A DNA stretch of 5,456 nt, taken from NCBI GenBank assembly GCA_021772695.1, contig JAJFLL010000075.1, forward strand, positions 1 through 5,456. Reading direction: 5' to 3'. This document shows, piece by piece, positions 1 through 5,456 of this stretch; the stretch's first letter is position 1, and every line of letters begins with the position of its first letter. Source of the DNA: Deltaproteobacteria bacterium. GTDB taxonomy: Bacteria > UBA10199 > DSSB01. A program made the position numbers and the translations under genes. The notes below the pieces were generated by a model. It had not been told where the DNA came from. It ran no database searches and saw only the letters and a list, made by a program, of their open reading frames with translations.

Positions 1-275
1 ATTTTTTGTTCATCACTGAGGTGAAATTTTTCGCTAGTAGCATCGTAGGTAATGTATTCGCTTGCCGCTTGGGCCGCCAACCATTCCCGAACATATCGCT
101 CGTCGGTCTTGGTAGCCTCGGCCAATTCTTGGGAACTTAAAGGCCCCGCCTCAGCCATTTTTTGATAAAGACCTAGGCGATCACCCACAATCACCAAAGC
201 ACCATTTACCACGGCCCCCAAATCAACGAGCATTTTGCCAATCATTTCATGGAGACGAGTTTCATTGACTGCCAT
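1..275 (-). CDS. SAM-dependent methyltransferase, N-terminal part (cut by left window edge)
   Basis: The visible 91 residues begin MAVNETRLHEMIGKMLVDLG and contain a helical stretch followed by a winged-helix-like segment (about residues 35-90) with GPLSSQELAEATKTDERYVR and REWLAAQAASEYITYD. This is the N-terminal domain seen in class I methyltransferases of the Rv2258c-like type, in which a winged-helix/dimerisation domain precedes a Rossmann fold that binds S-adenosylmethionine. The catalytic Rossmann domain would lie beyond the left edge, so substrate and activity cannot be judged here. The start is firm: a perfect AAAGGAGG Shine-Dalgarno (complement of 283-290) lies 7 nt before the ATG, with a good promoter upstream. 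The gene appears to be the first of its transcript. Family assignment comes from recalled sequence character, not a search. A winged-helix regulator without a methyltransferase domain is the main alternative. Confidence 0.8.
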   Translation of the reverse strand, partial: MAVNETRLHEMIGKMLVDLGAVVNGALVIVGDRLGLYQKMAEAGPLSSQELAEATKTDERYVREWLAAQAASEYITYDATSEKFHLSDEQK

Positions 276-282
276 AAAAAAA

Positions 283-290
283 CCTCCTTT
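283..290 (-). promoter_or_regulatory. Strong ribosome binding site of the methyltransferase gene
   Basis: Read on the minus strand, AAAGGAGG stands 7 nt before the ATG at 275-273. It is close to a full anti-Shine-Dalgarno complement and is the strongest site in the window. It fixes the start codon of the gene. Confidence 0.85.
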
Positions 291-307
291 TTTTCAAATG
301 ATAGTAA

Positions 308-336
308 ATTATCAGCGGGAGACTCAGGCTTGGCAA
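308..336 (-). promoter_or_regulatory. Sigma-70 type promoter for the methyltransferase gene
   Basis: On the minus strand TTGCCA (complement of 331-336, 5/6 match to the -35 consensus) is followed after exactly 17 nt by GATAAT (complement of 308-313, 5/6 match to the -10 consensus). Transcription would begin near position 301, leaving a short leader of about 25 nt that contains the AAAGGAGG site. This is the best promoter match I found in the window. Confidence 0.65.
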
Positions 337-377
337 GATAAGACTTAGAAAGTTTAAAAATTATTTATTTGTTTTGT

Positions 378-527
378 TTAGCGCCTTTTGCGTTTCCAAA
401 GAATAAAAAGGCCCACCGGAATAATTAATAATAAAAAAAGGCCACGCAGGGCTAATCCTTCGCCTTTCGCACTAACCCGGCACCCAAAGGCCGGCATTTC
501 TATCAGGGCGACTAAGGAGTGTTCCAT
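378..527 (-). CDS. Doubtful small protein with C-terminal membrane segment
   Basis: An ATG at 527 opens a 49-residue frame beginning MEHSLVALIEMPAFG and ending in a hydrophobic stretch, GLFLLLIIPVGLFILW, followed by the basic tail KRKRR. If real it would be a single-pass membrane protein with a cytoplasmic basic tail. A hydrophobic segment plus an Arg/Lys end is also the general layout of C-terminal sorting signals, but no PEP, LPXTG or similar motif precedes it. The frame extends upstream to a TTG at 563, which has no ribosome site; the ATG has only a weak GAAAGA about 9 nt upstream. I see no convincing promoter. Without this ORF, 276-631 would be a gene-less stretch of about 350 bases holding only the methyltransferase promoter and AT-rich sequence. 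I do not recognise a family, and the frame may be chance. Confidence 0.28.
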   Translation of the reverse strand: MEHSLVALIEMPAFGCRVSAKGEGLALRGLFLLLIIPVGLFILWKRKRR

Positions 528-631
528 AAAAAATATTCTTTCAAAGCCTTCCTGGATCCGCAACGGATTTTTTAGGGTGGGCTTATATTTTCATAGACAA
601 TTTTGGGCGATGCATTAGTGCCTTACAGAAT

Positions 632-829
632 ATGGCCCCTCGACAACCCACCAAAACCTTCGAATGTCCCCGCTGCCGTTCCCGACGCATCAATGAACGC
701 GTTGACGGAGGGCGCTTTTGCCGTCGCTGTGGCCAACGGTGGAAAGGTCACCAACTCATTCCCTCGGCAGACAAACGAGAACGATCTGGAAAGCATTCAC
801 CCTCCCAATTTGCCTTCCCGGAATTTTAA
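632..829 (+). CDS. Small zinc-ribbon protein
   Basis: The product has 65 residues. Two CxxC knuckles, CPRC at residues 12-15 and CRRCG at 30-34, are separated by 14 residues (CX2C-X14-CX2C), the pattern of a single zinc ribbon that binds one zinc ion. The ribbon is followed by a basic, probably disordered tail rich in Lys, Arg and Ser. Such short ribbons bind nucleic acid or proteins, or act as structural adaptors; the sequence does not say which. The start is the only ATG in frame after upstream stops, with no ATG, GTG or TTG before it, but it lacks a good Shine-Dalgarno, so expression may be weak or the leader unusual. Its stop codon overlaps the ribosome site of the next gene, so the two are very likely cotranscribed and perhaps translationally coupled. 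No clear promoter is visible at 564-631. Confidence 0.65.
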   Translation: MAPRQPTKTFECPRCRSRRINERVDGGRFCRRCGQRWKGHQLIPSADKRERSGKHSPSQFAFPEF

Positions 830-832
830 GGA
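828..832 (+). promoter_or_regulatory. Ribosome binding site overlapping the upstream stop codon
   Basis: AAGGA at 828-832 begins inside the TAA stop (827-829) of the zinc-ribbon gene and lies 6 nt before the TTG at 839. The spacing decides in favour of TTG as the start of the downstream gene, and the overlap suggests that ribosomes ending the first gene help to start the second. Confidence 0.6.
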
Positions 833-838
833 ATTTCC

Positions 839-1189
839 TTGGACTTTCTTTGGCTTTTAATTCCTTTTTCTCTCATTTTTGGCATCAACCTGGTGTTGAT
901 GATACGGCGCGGTATGCAATTCAAACAATTGGCCTCTGGTGGCATGGCCGGAAAAGCGACCATCTTGCGCAAATATCGCCGAAAAAATAAATCTACCCGT
1001 CTGCAATATGAATTCACCGCCCCAACCGGCGAAGTCCTTCGGCATAGTTCTGTGGTAAGCAAGGCCCAATTTGAAAGTGCCAGGGAAGGCGGCGAAATCG
1101 AAATCTATTTCCTTCTCGAAAATCCAAAGATCAACGCCCCAAAATATTTAATAGATGCCGCCCGTCAGGCCATCCAAAAGACCGAGTAA
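839..1189 (+). CDS. DUF3592-like membrane-anchored protein
   Basis: The product has 116 residues. A single N-terminal membrane segment (about residues 3-22, LWLLIPFSLIFGINLVLMI) is followed by RR, placing the rest in the cytoplasm by the positive-inside rule. From about residue 38 the chain is beta-rich: GKATILRKYRRKNKSTRL, then LQYEFTAPTGEV, and near the end GGEIEIYFLLENPKINAP. The alternating layout, with a strand, a Tyr-x-Phe strand, a Gly-x-Val turn and a late I-x-Y-x4-N-P motif, resembles DUF3592-type domains, whose function is unknown. The start is TTG: it has a correctly spaced AAGGA, and starting later would remove the membrane segment. It is the second gene of a pair with the zinc-ribbon gene. 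The DUF assignment is from recalled pattern; a generic membrane protein of no known family is the alternative. Confidence 0.7.
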   Translation: MDFLWLLIPFSLIFGINLVLMIRRGMQFKQLASGGMAGKATILRKYRRKNKSTRLQYEFTAPTGEVLRHSSVVSKAQFESAREGGEIEIYFLLENPKINAPKYLIDAARQAIQKTE

Positions 1190-1193
1190 TCCT

Positions 1194-1220
1194 AAAACAA
1201 GGCCATGGAACATGGCCTTG
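1194..1220 (-). terminator. Hairpin terminator in the convergent gap
   Basis: A perfect 10-bp inverted repeat, CAAGGCCATG (1198-1207) and CATGGCCTTG (1211-1220), encloses a 3-nt GAA loop. Read on the minus strand the stem is followed immediately by TTTT (complement of 1194-1197), so it should end transcripts of the DoxX operon, whose last gene stops 62 nt upstream. On the plus strand no T-tract follows directly, but the strong stem lies just 8 nt after the DUF3592-like stop codon and may also act on that side. A run of eight or more T at about 1253-1261 on the plus strand lacks a good GC stem. Confidence 0.65.
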
Positions 1221-1282
1221 CATATCGCTTTAATACTTATATTAAATTGTAAATTTTTTTTCTCGTCGTAGCGTTTATCAAT

Positions 1283-1669
1283 TTAATCTTCGAATGTGGA
1301 CCCAATCAAAGGCAAGTGACGTCGCCTGGCAATAGTTACGATCAAAGAACTAATCATGACCGTGGACCACATGGCTGCGTTTTCTCCGTTGAATCCCAAA
1401 ATAGATAAATGAGCGAGCAATGCCCCCAACATGGTACCCAAAGCCAGTACTCCGCCCGTGGCCGCCAGCCGGTGGGTAAAGAGAAAAATCGCCGCCATGC
1501 CTTCGATGACTCCGATCAAATAACGACCCGTTGGCTCCATACCCAGTTCGGTGAATAAACGAATATCGACGGGTTGACCGCTCAGCTTGGCCCAGGAAGT
1601 CACCAGCAAAATTCCTCCACAGAGCAATTGAAAAAACCATATGACGATATTTTTAATTCCTTTATCCAT
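1283..1669 (-). CDS. DoxX-family membrane protein
   Basis: The product has 128 residues, the usual size for the DoxX/DoxX-like family, with four predicted membrane helices (about residues 7-28, 48-66, 69-91 and 99-115). Family features are the first-helix region QLLCGGILLVTSWAKLSG, the loop LFTELGMEP after it, the GRYLIGVIEG start of helix 2 and the glycine-rich third helix with GTMLGALLAHLSILG. The C-terminus is basic (ARRRHLP). DoxX-type proteins are small membrane subunits tied to redox processes, such as thiosulfate:quinone oxidation in archaea and a detoxification complex in mycobacteria; the role of most bacterial members is unknown. The ATG lies 3 nt after the TGA of the glutamate-synthase-like gene, so it is the second gene of that operon and is probably translated by coupling; only a weak AAGG lies about 10 nt upstream. 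A terminator follows at 1194-1220. Confidence 0.82.
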   Translation of the reverse strand: MDKGIKNIVIWFFQLLCGGILLVTSWAKLSGQPVDIRLFTELGMEPTGRYLIGVIEGMAAIFLFTHRLAATGGVLALGTMLGALLAHLSILGFNGENAAMWSTVMISSLIVTIARRRHLPLIGSTFED

Positions 1670-1672
1670 GGG

Positions 1673-3178
1673 TCATGCCTTTTCAGGAAATAATAGATTT
1701 TTTTCGTCTAATTCTTGATAGGACTTTTTACCCAATGAGGTCAGAACCTCGATATGTTCGTGGCATAAATTCATGACGTAATTTTTGACCCGTTCGGACT
1801 TATCTTCGATGTCGAGACCTTTTTGCAGGTGCTTATTGTGGGTGGTAATTCCCACCGGACAAGTATTTTTATTGCAGGTGAGCGCCTGAATGCAACCTAA
1901 GGCCAACATAAAACCCCGGGCCGTGTAACATGCCTGCGCCCCCATAGACAAAACCATAAATTGCCGGCCCGTGTTGATGAGCTTCCCCGCCGCCATGAGC
2001 TTTAGACGGTCCCTCACTCCAGCCTCGATCAACAATTTATGCACCAAAGGTAGCGATTTAAAGATGGGCATGCCGATGTCGTCCATGAATGCTTTGGGTG
2101 CGGCGCCGGTTCCGCCCTCGGCACCATCGACGGTGATGTAATCGGGAAAGATATCCAATCGTTTCATGGTCTGAAGCAATTGATAAAATTCATCCTCCCG
2201 TCCCAAACATAATTTCATGCCCACCGGCAGACCCGACACATCTTGAACTCGTCGAATGAACCTTACCGTCGACTCGGGATCAAAACACTCCACGTGATAC
2301 GGTGGACTAATCACGTCACGACCCATGGGCACACCACGTAATTCTGAAATCTCCTTGGTGATTTTTTCTTTGGGCAATAGGCCACCCTTCCCCGGTTTGG
2401 CCCCTTGAGAGAATTTGATCTCGATCATCTTCACCTGTTCCAAGGCGGCGATCTCTTGCAATTTAACATCGTTGAGCGAGCTATCGTCGTTCCGACACCC
2501 GAATTTCGCCGTTCCCATCTGAAAAACTAGGTCGCAATTTTCCATGATATGGTATTTTGGAAACCCACCTTCGCCCGTATTCATCAAGACCCCCGCCTTA
2601 CAGGCACCGCGGGCCAAGGCTCGAACCGCATGCGAACCCAAGGCCCCAAAGCTCATGGCACTGATCAAAATGGGTTTGGTCATGGTCCAAGCGGACTTTA
2701 AGCCCCGCTCTTCACCAAAGATCAATTGATAAGGAATCATTTCTCGGTTGGCCATGGGGTATAAGGAATGCCGTAGTTTAAAATCGGAGCCATCAAAATC
2801 GAGCAAAGACCCGAAGGCTGAGGATGCATCGACGTTTTTGGCCTTACGATAAATTTCAGCGCGTTCGATGCGGGTAAATGGGCGTTCTTCTGTATCGTTG
2901 GTAAATAAATATTGGCGTAGTTCAGGACCGATGGACTCTAATAAGTAACGCCCTTGGGCCACCAAACCAAAATTGGCGAGCAGCGCGTGACGCTTCTGCA
3001 CATGGCGATAGAAAAAATTCATCACGGTCAGCAGAAAAAACGCCACCGTGAAAAAATGAAAATAGAAGGAATAATAACGCCCGGCCAAGAAAAAGAAGGC
3101 GACCACAAGAGGCAGTCCCAGATTCACATATCTGGCGATCTTCTCCAGGTTAATGGTGAGCGTTGAGACCCTTGGCAT
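1673..3178 (-). CDS. Membrane-anchored FMN-binding glutamate synthase family protein (stand-alone GltB-type domain)
   Basis: The product has 501 residues from the ATG at 3178. Two hydrophobic segments (about residues 18-57, including GLPLVVAFFFLAG and FFTVAFFLLTVMNFF) are followed by a soluble glutamate-synthase central/FMN domain, a TIM barrel. Visible motifs are PILISAMSFGALGSHA (about 169-184), QGAKPGKGGLLP (258-269), ITVDGAEGGTGAAP (348-361) and AAGKLINTG (about 396-404). Cysteines 429, 435 and 440 (CIQALTCNKNTCPVG) have the C-x5-C-x4-C spacing of the [3Fe-4S] cluster of glutamate synthases. The N-terminal glutaminase domain and the C-terminal GXGXG domain of full GltB are absent, so it cannot make its own ammonia from glutamine; the true substrate is unknown. 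A GTG at 3247 would add 23 residues but has no ribosome site, and those residues look non-coding; the ATG has GGAAG about 11 nt upstream. It heads an operon with the DoxX gene. Confidence 0.9.
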   Translation of the reverse strand: MPRVSTLTINLEKIARYVNLGLPLVVAFFFLAGRYYSFYFHFFTVAFFLLTVMNFFYRHVQKRHALLANFGLVAQGRYLLESIGPELRQYLFTNDTEERPFTRIERAEIYRKAKNVDASSAFGSLLDFDGSDFKLRHSLYPMANREMIPYQLIFGEERGLKSAWTMTKPILISAMSFGALGSHAVRALARGACKAGVLMNTGEGGFPKYHIMENCDLVFQMGTAKFGCRNDDSSLNDVKLQEIAALEQVKMIEIKFSQGAKPGKGGLLPKEKITKEISELRGVPMGRDVISPPYHVECFDPESTVRFIRRVQDVSGLPVGMKLCLGREDEFYQLLQTMKRLDIFPDYITVDGAEGGTGAAPKAFMDDIGMPIFKSLPLVHKLLIEAGVRDRLKLMAAGKLINTGRQFMVLSMGAQACYTARGFMLALGCIQALTCNKNTCPVGITTHNKHLQKGLDIEDKSERVKNYVMNLCHEHIEVLTSLGKKSYQELDEKNLLFPEKA

Positions 3179-3241
3179 GGAACTTTTTGCTTCCACGAGG
3201 TAGCAGCATACGTAGACTTCAGTCCGAACGGAATTTCTTTT

Positions 3242-3268
3242 TTGCACCGCTCGCTACAAAAGGTGCAA
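3242..3268. repeat. Inverted repeat upstream of the glutamate-synthase-like gene
   Basis: TTGCACC (3242-3248) and GGTGCAA (3262-3268) form perfect 7-bp arms around 13 nt. It lies 64 nt before the preferred ATG, inside the probable 5' leader of the minus-strand operon. Neither strand has a T-tract right after the repeat in the direction needed for a terminator, so an operator or leader hairpin is more likely than a terminator. Chance cannot be excluded for arms of this length. Confidence 0.4.
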
Positions 3269-3295
3269 GATCGCCATTTTCTTCGCGGAGTCCAA

Positions 3296-3330
3296 ATTGT
3301 AACTATATGATTTTATTTATTTTATTTTTT
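3296..3330 (-). promoter_or_regulatory. Candidate promoter region for the glutamate-synthase-like/DoxX operon
   Basis: The stretch is almost pure A/T on the side away from the gene. Two -10-like hexamers are seen on the minus strand, TATAGT (complement of 3302-3307) and TACAAT (complement of 3296-3301), each 5/6 to consensus. No good -35 lies 16-18 nt upstream, only A-rich sequence that could serve as an UP-like element. Transcription from here would give a leader of about 110-120 nt containing the inverted repeat at 3242-3268. Confidence 0.3.
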
Positions 3331-3389
3331 AAATCTTTGGCACGGCCATTGCTTTAGTACTTTCCTAGTTATTACCCCTACGGAGGTGC

Positions 3390-3992
3390 ATGGTGAGCTT
3401 ACCCTGGTTATTTATTATGAATCCGAATCAAGTGGCCGTCCCTAATCCTGGCGAGATCCAAGAAAAAGAGCCCACGGTGATTCACCTAAAACTAAAACCG
3501 CTGGTGAAAGACGAGCCACGGGTAAAGCAAGACTCCGTTCAAGAATTCAGCGACCTGAGCCTCAAGGGCCAGACTGGTTATACCTTTGCCAATTCCAGTA
3601 ATGGGCTGATGAACGAAATCACCCTCAACGCGCGGCAAGATAACCTGTCGGTCGATATTACCGGAAATTACTCTTACTTCCTGCCACCTGGTGAAAAATC
3701 CTTGGACCACCAACTTAGAGTTTCCTTTTTGCCGAAATTACACCTAAAAGATAAGGGCGGCCTTACCGAAACCTATTTAAGTCTGCTCGGATTCGGTGGC
3801 GGCCTCTTCTATTCGCCCGGCAAAGAAGCTGAACCCATCTTGACCCTGTCACCCATTGGCTTGGGCCTGATCTTCCACATCAGTGATATCTGGAGCGCCG
3901 ATGCCGGAGTCCGCATGCAAGCGGCCGTCCCAACTGAGGGCGACCTTCGCTTGGGCGCCGAGATTCCCCTGGGCCTAGCCTACCATTTTTAA
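3390..3992 (+). CDS. Unrecognised beta-rich protein, possibly an outer-membrane or envelope protein
   Basis: The product has 200 residues and no cysteine; I do not recognise a family. After a short hydrophobic start (SLPWLFIM) comes a polar, charged segment rich in Pro, Lys and Glu (about residues 18-52). From about residue 58 the chain has alternating polar/hydrophobic strands separated by Gly/Asn/Asp turns: GQTGYTFANSSNGL, EITLNARQ, LSVDITGNYSYFLPPG, HQLRVSFLPKL, TYLSLLGFGGGLFYSPG, LSPIGLGLIFHI, ADAGVRMQAAV and a final GAEIPLGLAYHF. The terminal Phe with an amphipathic last strand is the beta-signal of outer-membrane barrel proteins, but a barrel fold is inference. GGAGG at 3382-3386 is only 3 nt before the ATG at 3390 and 6 nt before the in-frame GTG at 3393, so GTG may be the true start. 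An in-frame stop at 3366-3368 excludes a longer N-terminus. A hairpin terminator follows. Confidence 0.7.
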   Translation: MVSLPWLFIMNPNQVAVPNPGEIQEKEPTVIHLKLKPLVKDEPRVKQDSVQEFSDLSLKGQTGYTFANSSNGLMNEITLNARQDNLSVDITGNYSYFLPPGEKSLDHQLRVSFLPKLHLKDKGGLTETYLSLLGFGGGLFYSPGKEAEPILTLSPIGLGLIFHISDIWSADAGVRMQAAVPTEGDLRLGAEIPLGLAYHF

Positions 3993-4062
3993 GGCAAGTG
4001 CGACGGGGCAGCGGGTAATCGAAACCCAAGTACCGGGGTTAAATAAGAAATTTTAAGAATTC

Positions 4063-4091
4063 GGCTATCTCGCCCCGAGCTAGCCCATTTT
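4063..4091 (+). terminator. Hairpin terminator after the beta-rich protein gene
   Basis: GGCTA (4063-4067) pairs with TAGCC (4081-4085), and inside it CTCG (4069-4072) pairs with CGAG (4076-4079) across a CCC loop, with one T/C mismatch between the two stem parts. The stem is followed by CATTTTC, a short T-tract. It lies about 70 nt after the stop of the beta-rich gene and separates it from the next gene. A weaker 5-bp repeat at 4023-4040 has no T-tract. Confidence 0.5.
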
Positions 4092-4103
4092 CAGTCCATA
4101 CAA

Positions 4104-4132
4104 TTAATTCATAAAAATCAGTCCTTTATAAA
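4104..4132 (+). promoter_or_regulatory. Candidate sigma-70 promoter for the right-hand gene
   Basis: TATAAA (4127-4132, 5/6 to the -10 consensus) stands 17 nt after TTAATT (4104-4109, only 3/6 to the -35 consensus), in an AT-rich patch just past the hairpin terminator. It would give a leader of roughly 80 nt. A second option is TTGAAA near 4167, but no good -10 follows it at the right distance. Confidence 0.35.
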
Positions 4133-4221
4133 TGATCTCGGGCATTCGCACGCTGGCACATTCATTGAAAAGCCTTACTAGGGAGTGATCGTAATTTCAT
4201 TCCGATTCGGTAGGGGAAACT

Positions 4222-5456
4222 ATGTCTAGCGACAGCCTGCGCTTGCGTCACAACCAATTACCACCGGTGGCTATTCGCCGTCCCGAGAGCCTGCAGAAAG
4301 CGAGCCCAATCAAGGTCGAGCTGGATGCCCAGATTCCTGAGCCCCCCAAGCCATTAATCCCCACCAAGCCTGCGCCCAAAAACCTGTGGCAATTTTTTAC
4401 CGGTGCCCTCGACTCGCTACCAAACCAGGGCCGTAGCGATCTAAATGAAGCCATGTCTCAACTGAGAGAACAACTTCCCAACACAGCCTCTAAAAATCTT
4501 TCTGGTCAGGTAAGCCTCCTTGGATATTTAGAAGGCGTGGCGGCCTGGGTCGATGCCATCGATCAGTTAGATCTACCTGCCGTTCTCAAAACCAATGCCA
4601 ATGGTTGGGTGATATCCGGCGCCTTGTCGGGAAAAGAAAATTGGCTGCGGCAAGGCATGGAACAGGGACAGGAATTGCATACCTACTCCCGACTCCAGGC
4701 CCAACGGGATCAAATTCAAGAACTATTCGCCAATATTTATCCTGCGGATATGCGCCTTGGTCGTCACGAAGCTAAATATAAGGCAGAGAACGCCTTTTTA
4801 AAAAGTCTCGATGAGGCCGACCCTGAGGTACGCCAACATATTCAAACGCTTCTACAAGAGGGTCATCAAGAACCCGAACCGCAAACCCGCGCCCAAGTGC
4901 AGCAGCAAATTGAACAGTGGCAGGCCCTGTACCAAAGTGAACACCTGCAAACTTTTTTAGAGAGTTTCGAAACCACCCAAAGGGCCTTACTAAAGAATAA
5001 TCCGCAGCAGCAACACCGCATCCTATTGGAGCATGCCTTGGGTCGCATGGATCGCTATGAAATAGATCTTGAGGTCATCAATGATTTCAAGGAACAGGCC
5101 TATTTAGATGCTGATCGAAATACGGCTCCTCTGCTCGCCGCGGGAACAACCTATCGTGATGAGTTATTGGAAAGCGCTGAGGCCATCGAAACCGAATTAG
5201 CGGCGGCACTCGATTTAGCTGAATTGGAACAAGAGGCGGCACGGTGGGAAGAGATCGAGGCCTCACAAACTCTAGAAGAAGGTGAGCCCGACGAACCTCA
5301 AGGGGAAAACAAGGTGCCTGACAACGCTGAGGTGGCCCAACTTCGTGTCGACCTAAATCACTTTCAGGCCTTGCGGCAGGAAATCGAAGCCATCGACTTT
5401 AATTCTGGCGCAGATTTGGCACAGGGTTTAGCGGAACTATCAGCGGCCGCTCCGGA
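4222..5456 (+). CDS. Unrecognised helical, Gln/Glu-rich protein, N-terminal 411 residues (cut by right window edge)
   Basis: The frame is open from the ATG at 4222 to the window end without a stop. AGGGG (4212-4216) lies 5 nt before the ATG. I do not recognise a family. Residues 1-55 are Pro-rich and probably disordered (PEPPKPLIPTKPAPK at about 39-53). Residues 56-150 are mixed, with LWQFFTGALDSLP and LLGYLEGVAAWVDAIDQL. From about 150 to 300 the chain is helical and rich in Gln, Glu and Leu (RLQAQRDQIQELFA, TRAQVQQQIEQWQALYQ, PQQQHRILLEHALGRMDRYE), consistent with helical bundles or coiled coil. Residues 312-360 are very acidic (ELLESAEAIETELAAALDLA, then EEGEPDEPQGE), followed by another helix. 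There are no cysteines, no membrane helix and no signal peptide. Codon use is like that of its neighbours. It could be a structural or secreted-system protein, but nothing here proves a role. Confidence 0.75.
   Translation, partial: MSSDSLRLRHNQLPPVAIRRPESLQKASPIKVELDAQIPEPPKPLIPTKPAPKNLWQFFTGALDSLPNQGRSDLNEAMSQLREQLPNTASKNLSGQVSLLGYLEGVAAWVDAIDQLDLPAVLKTNANGWVISGALSGKENWLRQGMEQGQELHTYSRLQAQRDQIQELFANIYPADMRLGRHEAKYKAENAFLKSLDEADPEVRQHIQTLLQEGHQEPEPQTRAQVQQQIEQWQALYQSEHLQTFLESFETTQRALLKNNPQQQHRILLEHALGRMDRYEIDLEVINDFKEQAYLDADRNTAPLLAAGTTYRDELLESAEAIETELAAALDLAELEQEAARWEEIEASQTLEEGEPDEPQGENKVPDNAEVAQLRVDLNHFQALRQEIEAIDFNSGADLAQGLAELSAAAP

Noticed and set aside
383..412. Inverted repeat GCCTTTT/AAAAGGC as a terminator or regulatory hairpin
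   Set aside because: The arms are mostly A/T, the loop is 16 nt, and no T-tract follows on the minus strand.
388..618. Plus-strand frame of 76 codons opposite the small membrane ORF
   Set aside because: No ribosome site, low-complexity basic composition, and it is antisense to a frame with a more protein-like sequence; neither is certain.
603..860. Overlapping plus-strand frame of 85 codons across the zinc-ribbon gene
   Set aside because: It shares its bases with the CX2C-X14-CX2C frame, shows no domain of its own and runs into the next gene.
1350..1640. Second minus-strand frame inside the DoxX gene
   Set aside because: It is a shifted reading of the DoxX gene; only the 1283-1669 frame gives four membrane helices and family features.
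3179..3247. GTG start at 3247, which would add 23 residues to the glutamate-synthase-like protein
   Set aside because: There is no Shine-Dalgarno before it, the added residues look unlike a conserved N-terminus, and it would place one arm of the inverted repeat inside the coding region. The ATG at 3178 directly precedes the membrane segments.
4023..4040. Short inverted repeat AACCC/GGGTT as a terminator
   Set aside because: The stem is only 5 bp and it is followed by AAATAAG rather than a T-tract; the hairpin at 4063-4085 is a better candidate.
4866..5048. Minus-strand Cys-rich frame inside the right-hand gene
   Set aside because: Its cysteines come from reading CAG/CAA-rich codons on the opposite strand; it has no ribosome site or family features.

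Overview
This 5,456-base window carries five complete genes with good support, two genes cut by the window edges and one doubtful small gene. Base composition looks moderate, near 50% GC in the genes, with AT-rich gaps between them. Strong Shine-Dalgarno sites, a TTG start, intrinsic terminators and tightly packed gene pairs are bacterial. A probable outer-membrane-type beta protein ending in phenylalanine suggests a Gram-negative (diderm) organism. The mix of recognisable housekeeping-type families and orphan proteins would fit a poorly sampled proteobacterial or Bdellovibrionota-like lineage, but that is a weak guess.

Layout from left to right. (1) 1-275, minus: N-terminal part of a class I SAM-dependent methyltransferase with a winged-helix N-domain, with a very good RBS and a near-consensus sigma-70 promoter at 308-336. 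(2) 276-631: mostly non-coding, with a doubtful 49-residue membrane ORF (378-527, minus). (3) 632-1189, plus: a two-gene unit of a small zinc-ribbon protein and a DUF3592-like membrane protein that starts with TTG; the RBS of the second gene overlaps the stop of the first. (4) 1190-1282: convergent gap with a perfect 10-bp hairpin followed by a T-tract on the minus strand. (5) 1283-3178, minus: a two-gene operon, first a membrane-anchored, stand-alone FMN-binding glutamate-synthase-domain protein, then a DoxX-family membrane protein 3 nt downstream. (6) 3179-3389: divergent AT-rich control region with an inverted repeat in the likely leader of the operon. (7) 3390-3992, plus: an unrecognised beta-rich, probably envelope protein without a clear signal peptide, followed by a hairpin terminator. 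(8) 4222-5456, plus: the first 411 residues of an unrecognised, cysteine-free, helical, glutamine/glutamate-rich protein that runs off the right edge.

The clearest functional link is the glutamate-synthase-like/DoxX pair, which looks like a membrane redox module of unknown substrate. The two right-hand plus-strand genes are separated by a terminator and a candidate promoter, so they are probably transcribed separately. No mobile element, CRISPR array, tRNA or rRNA is visible.
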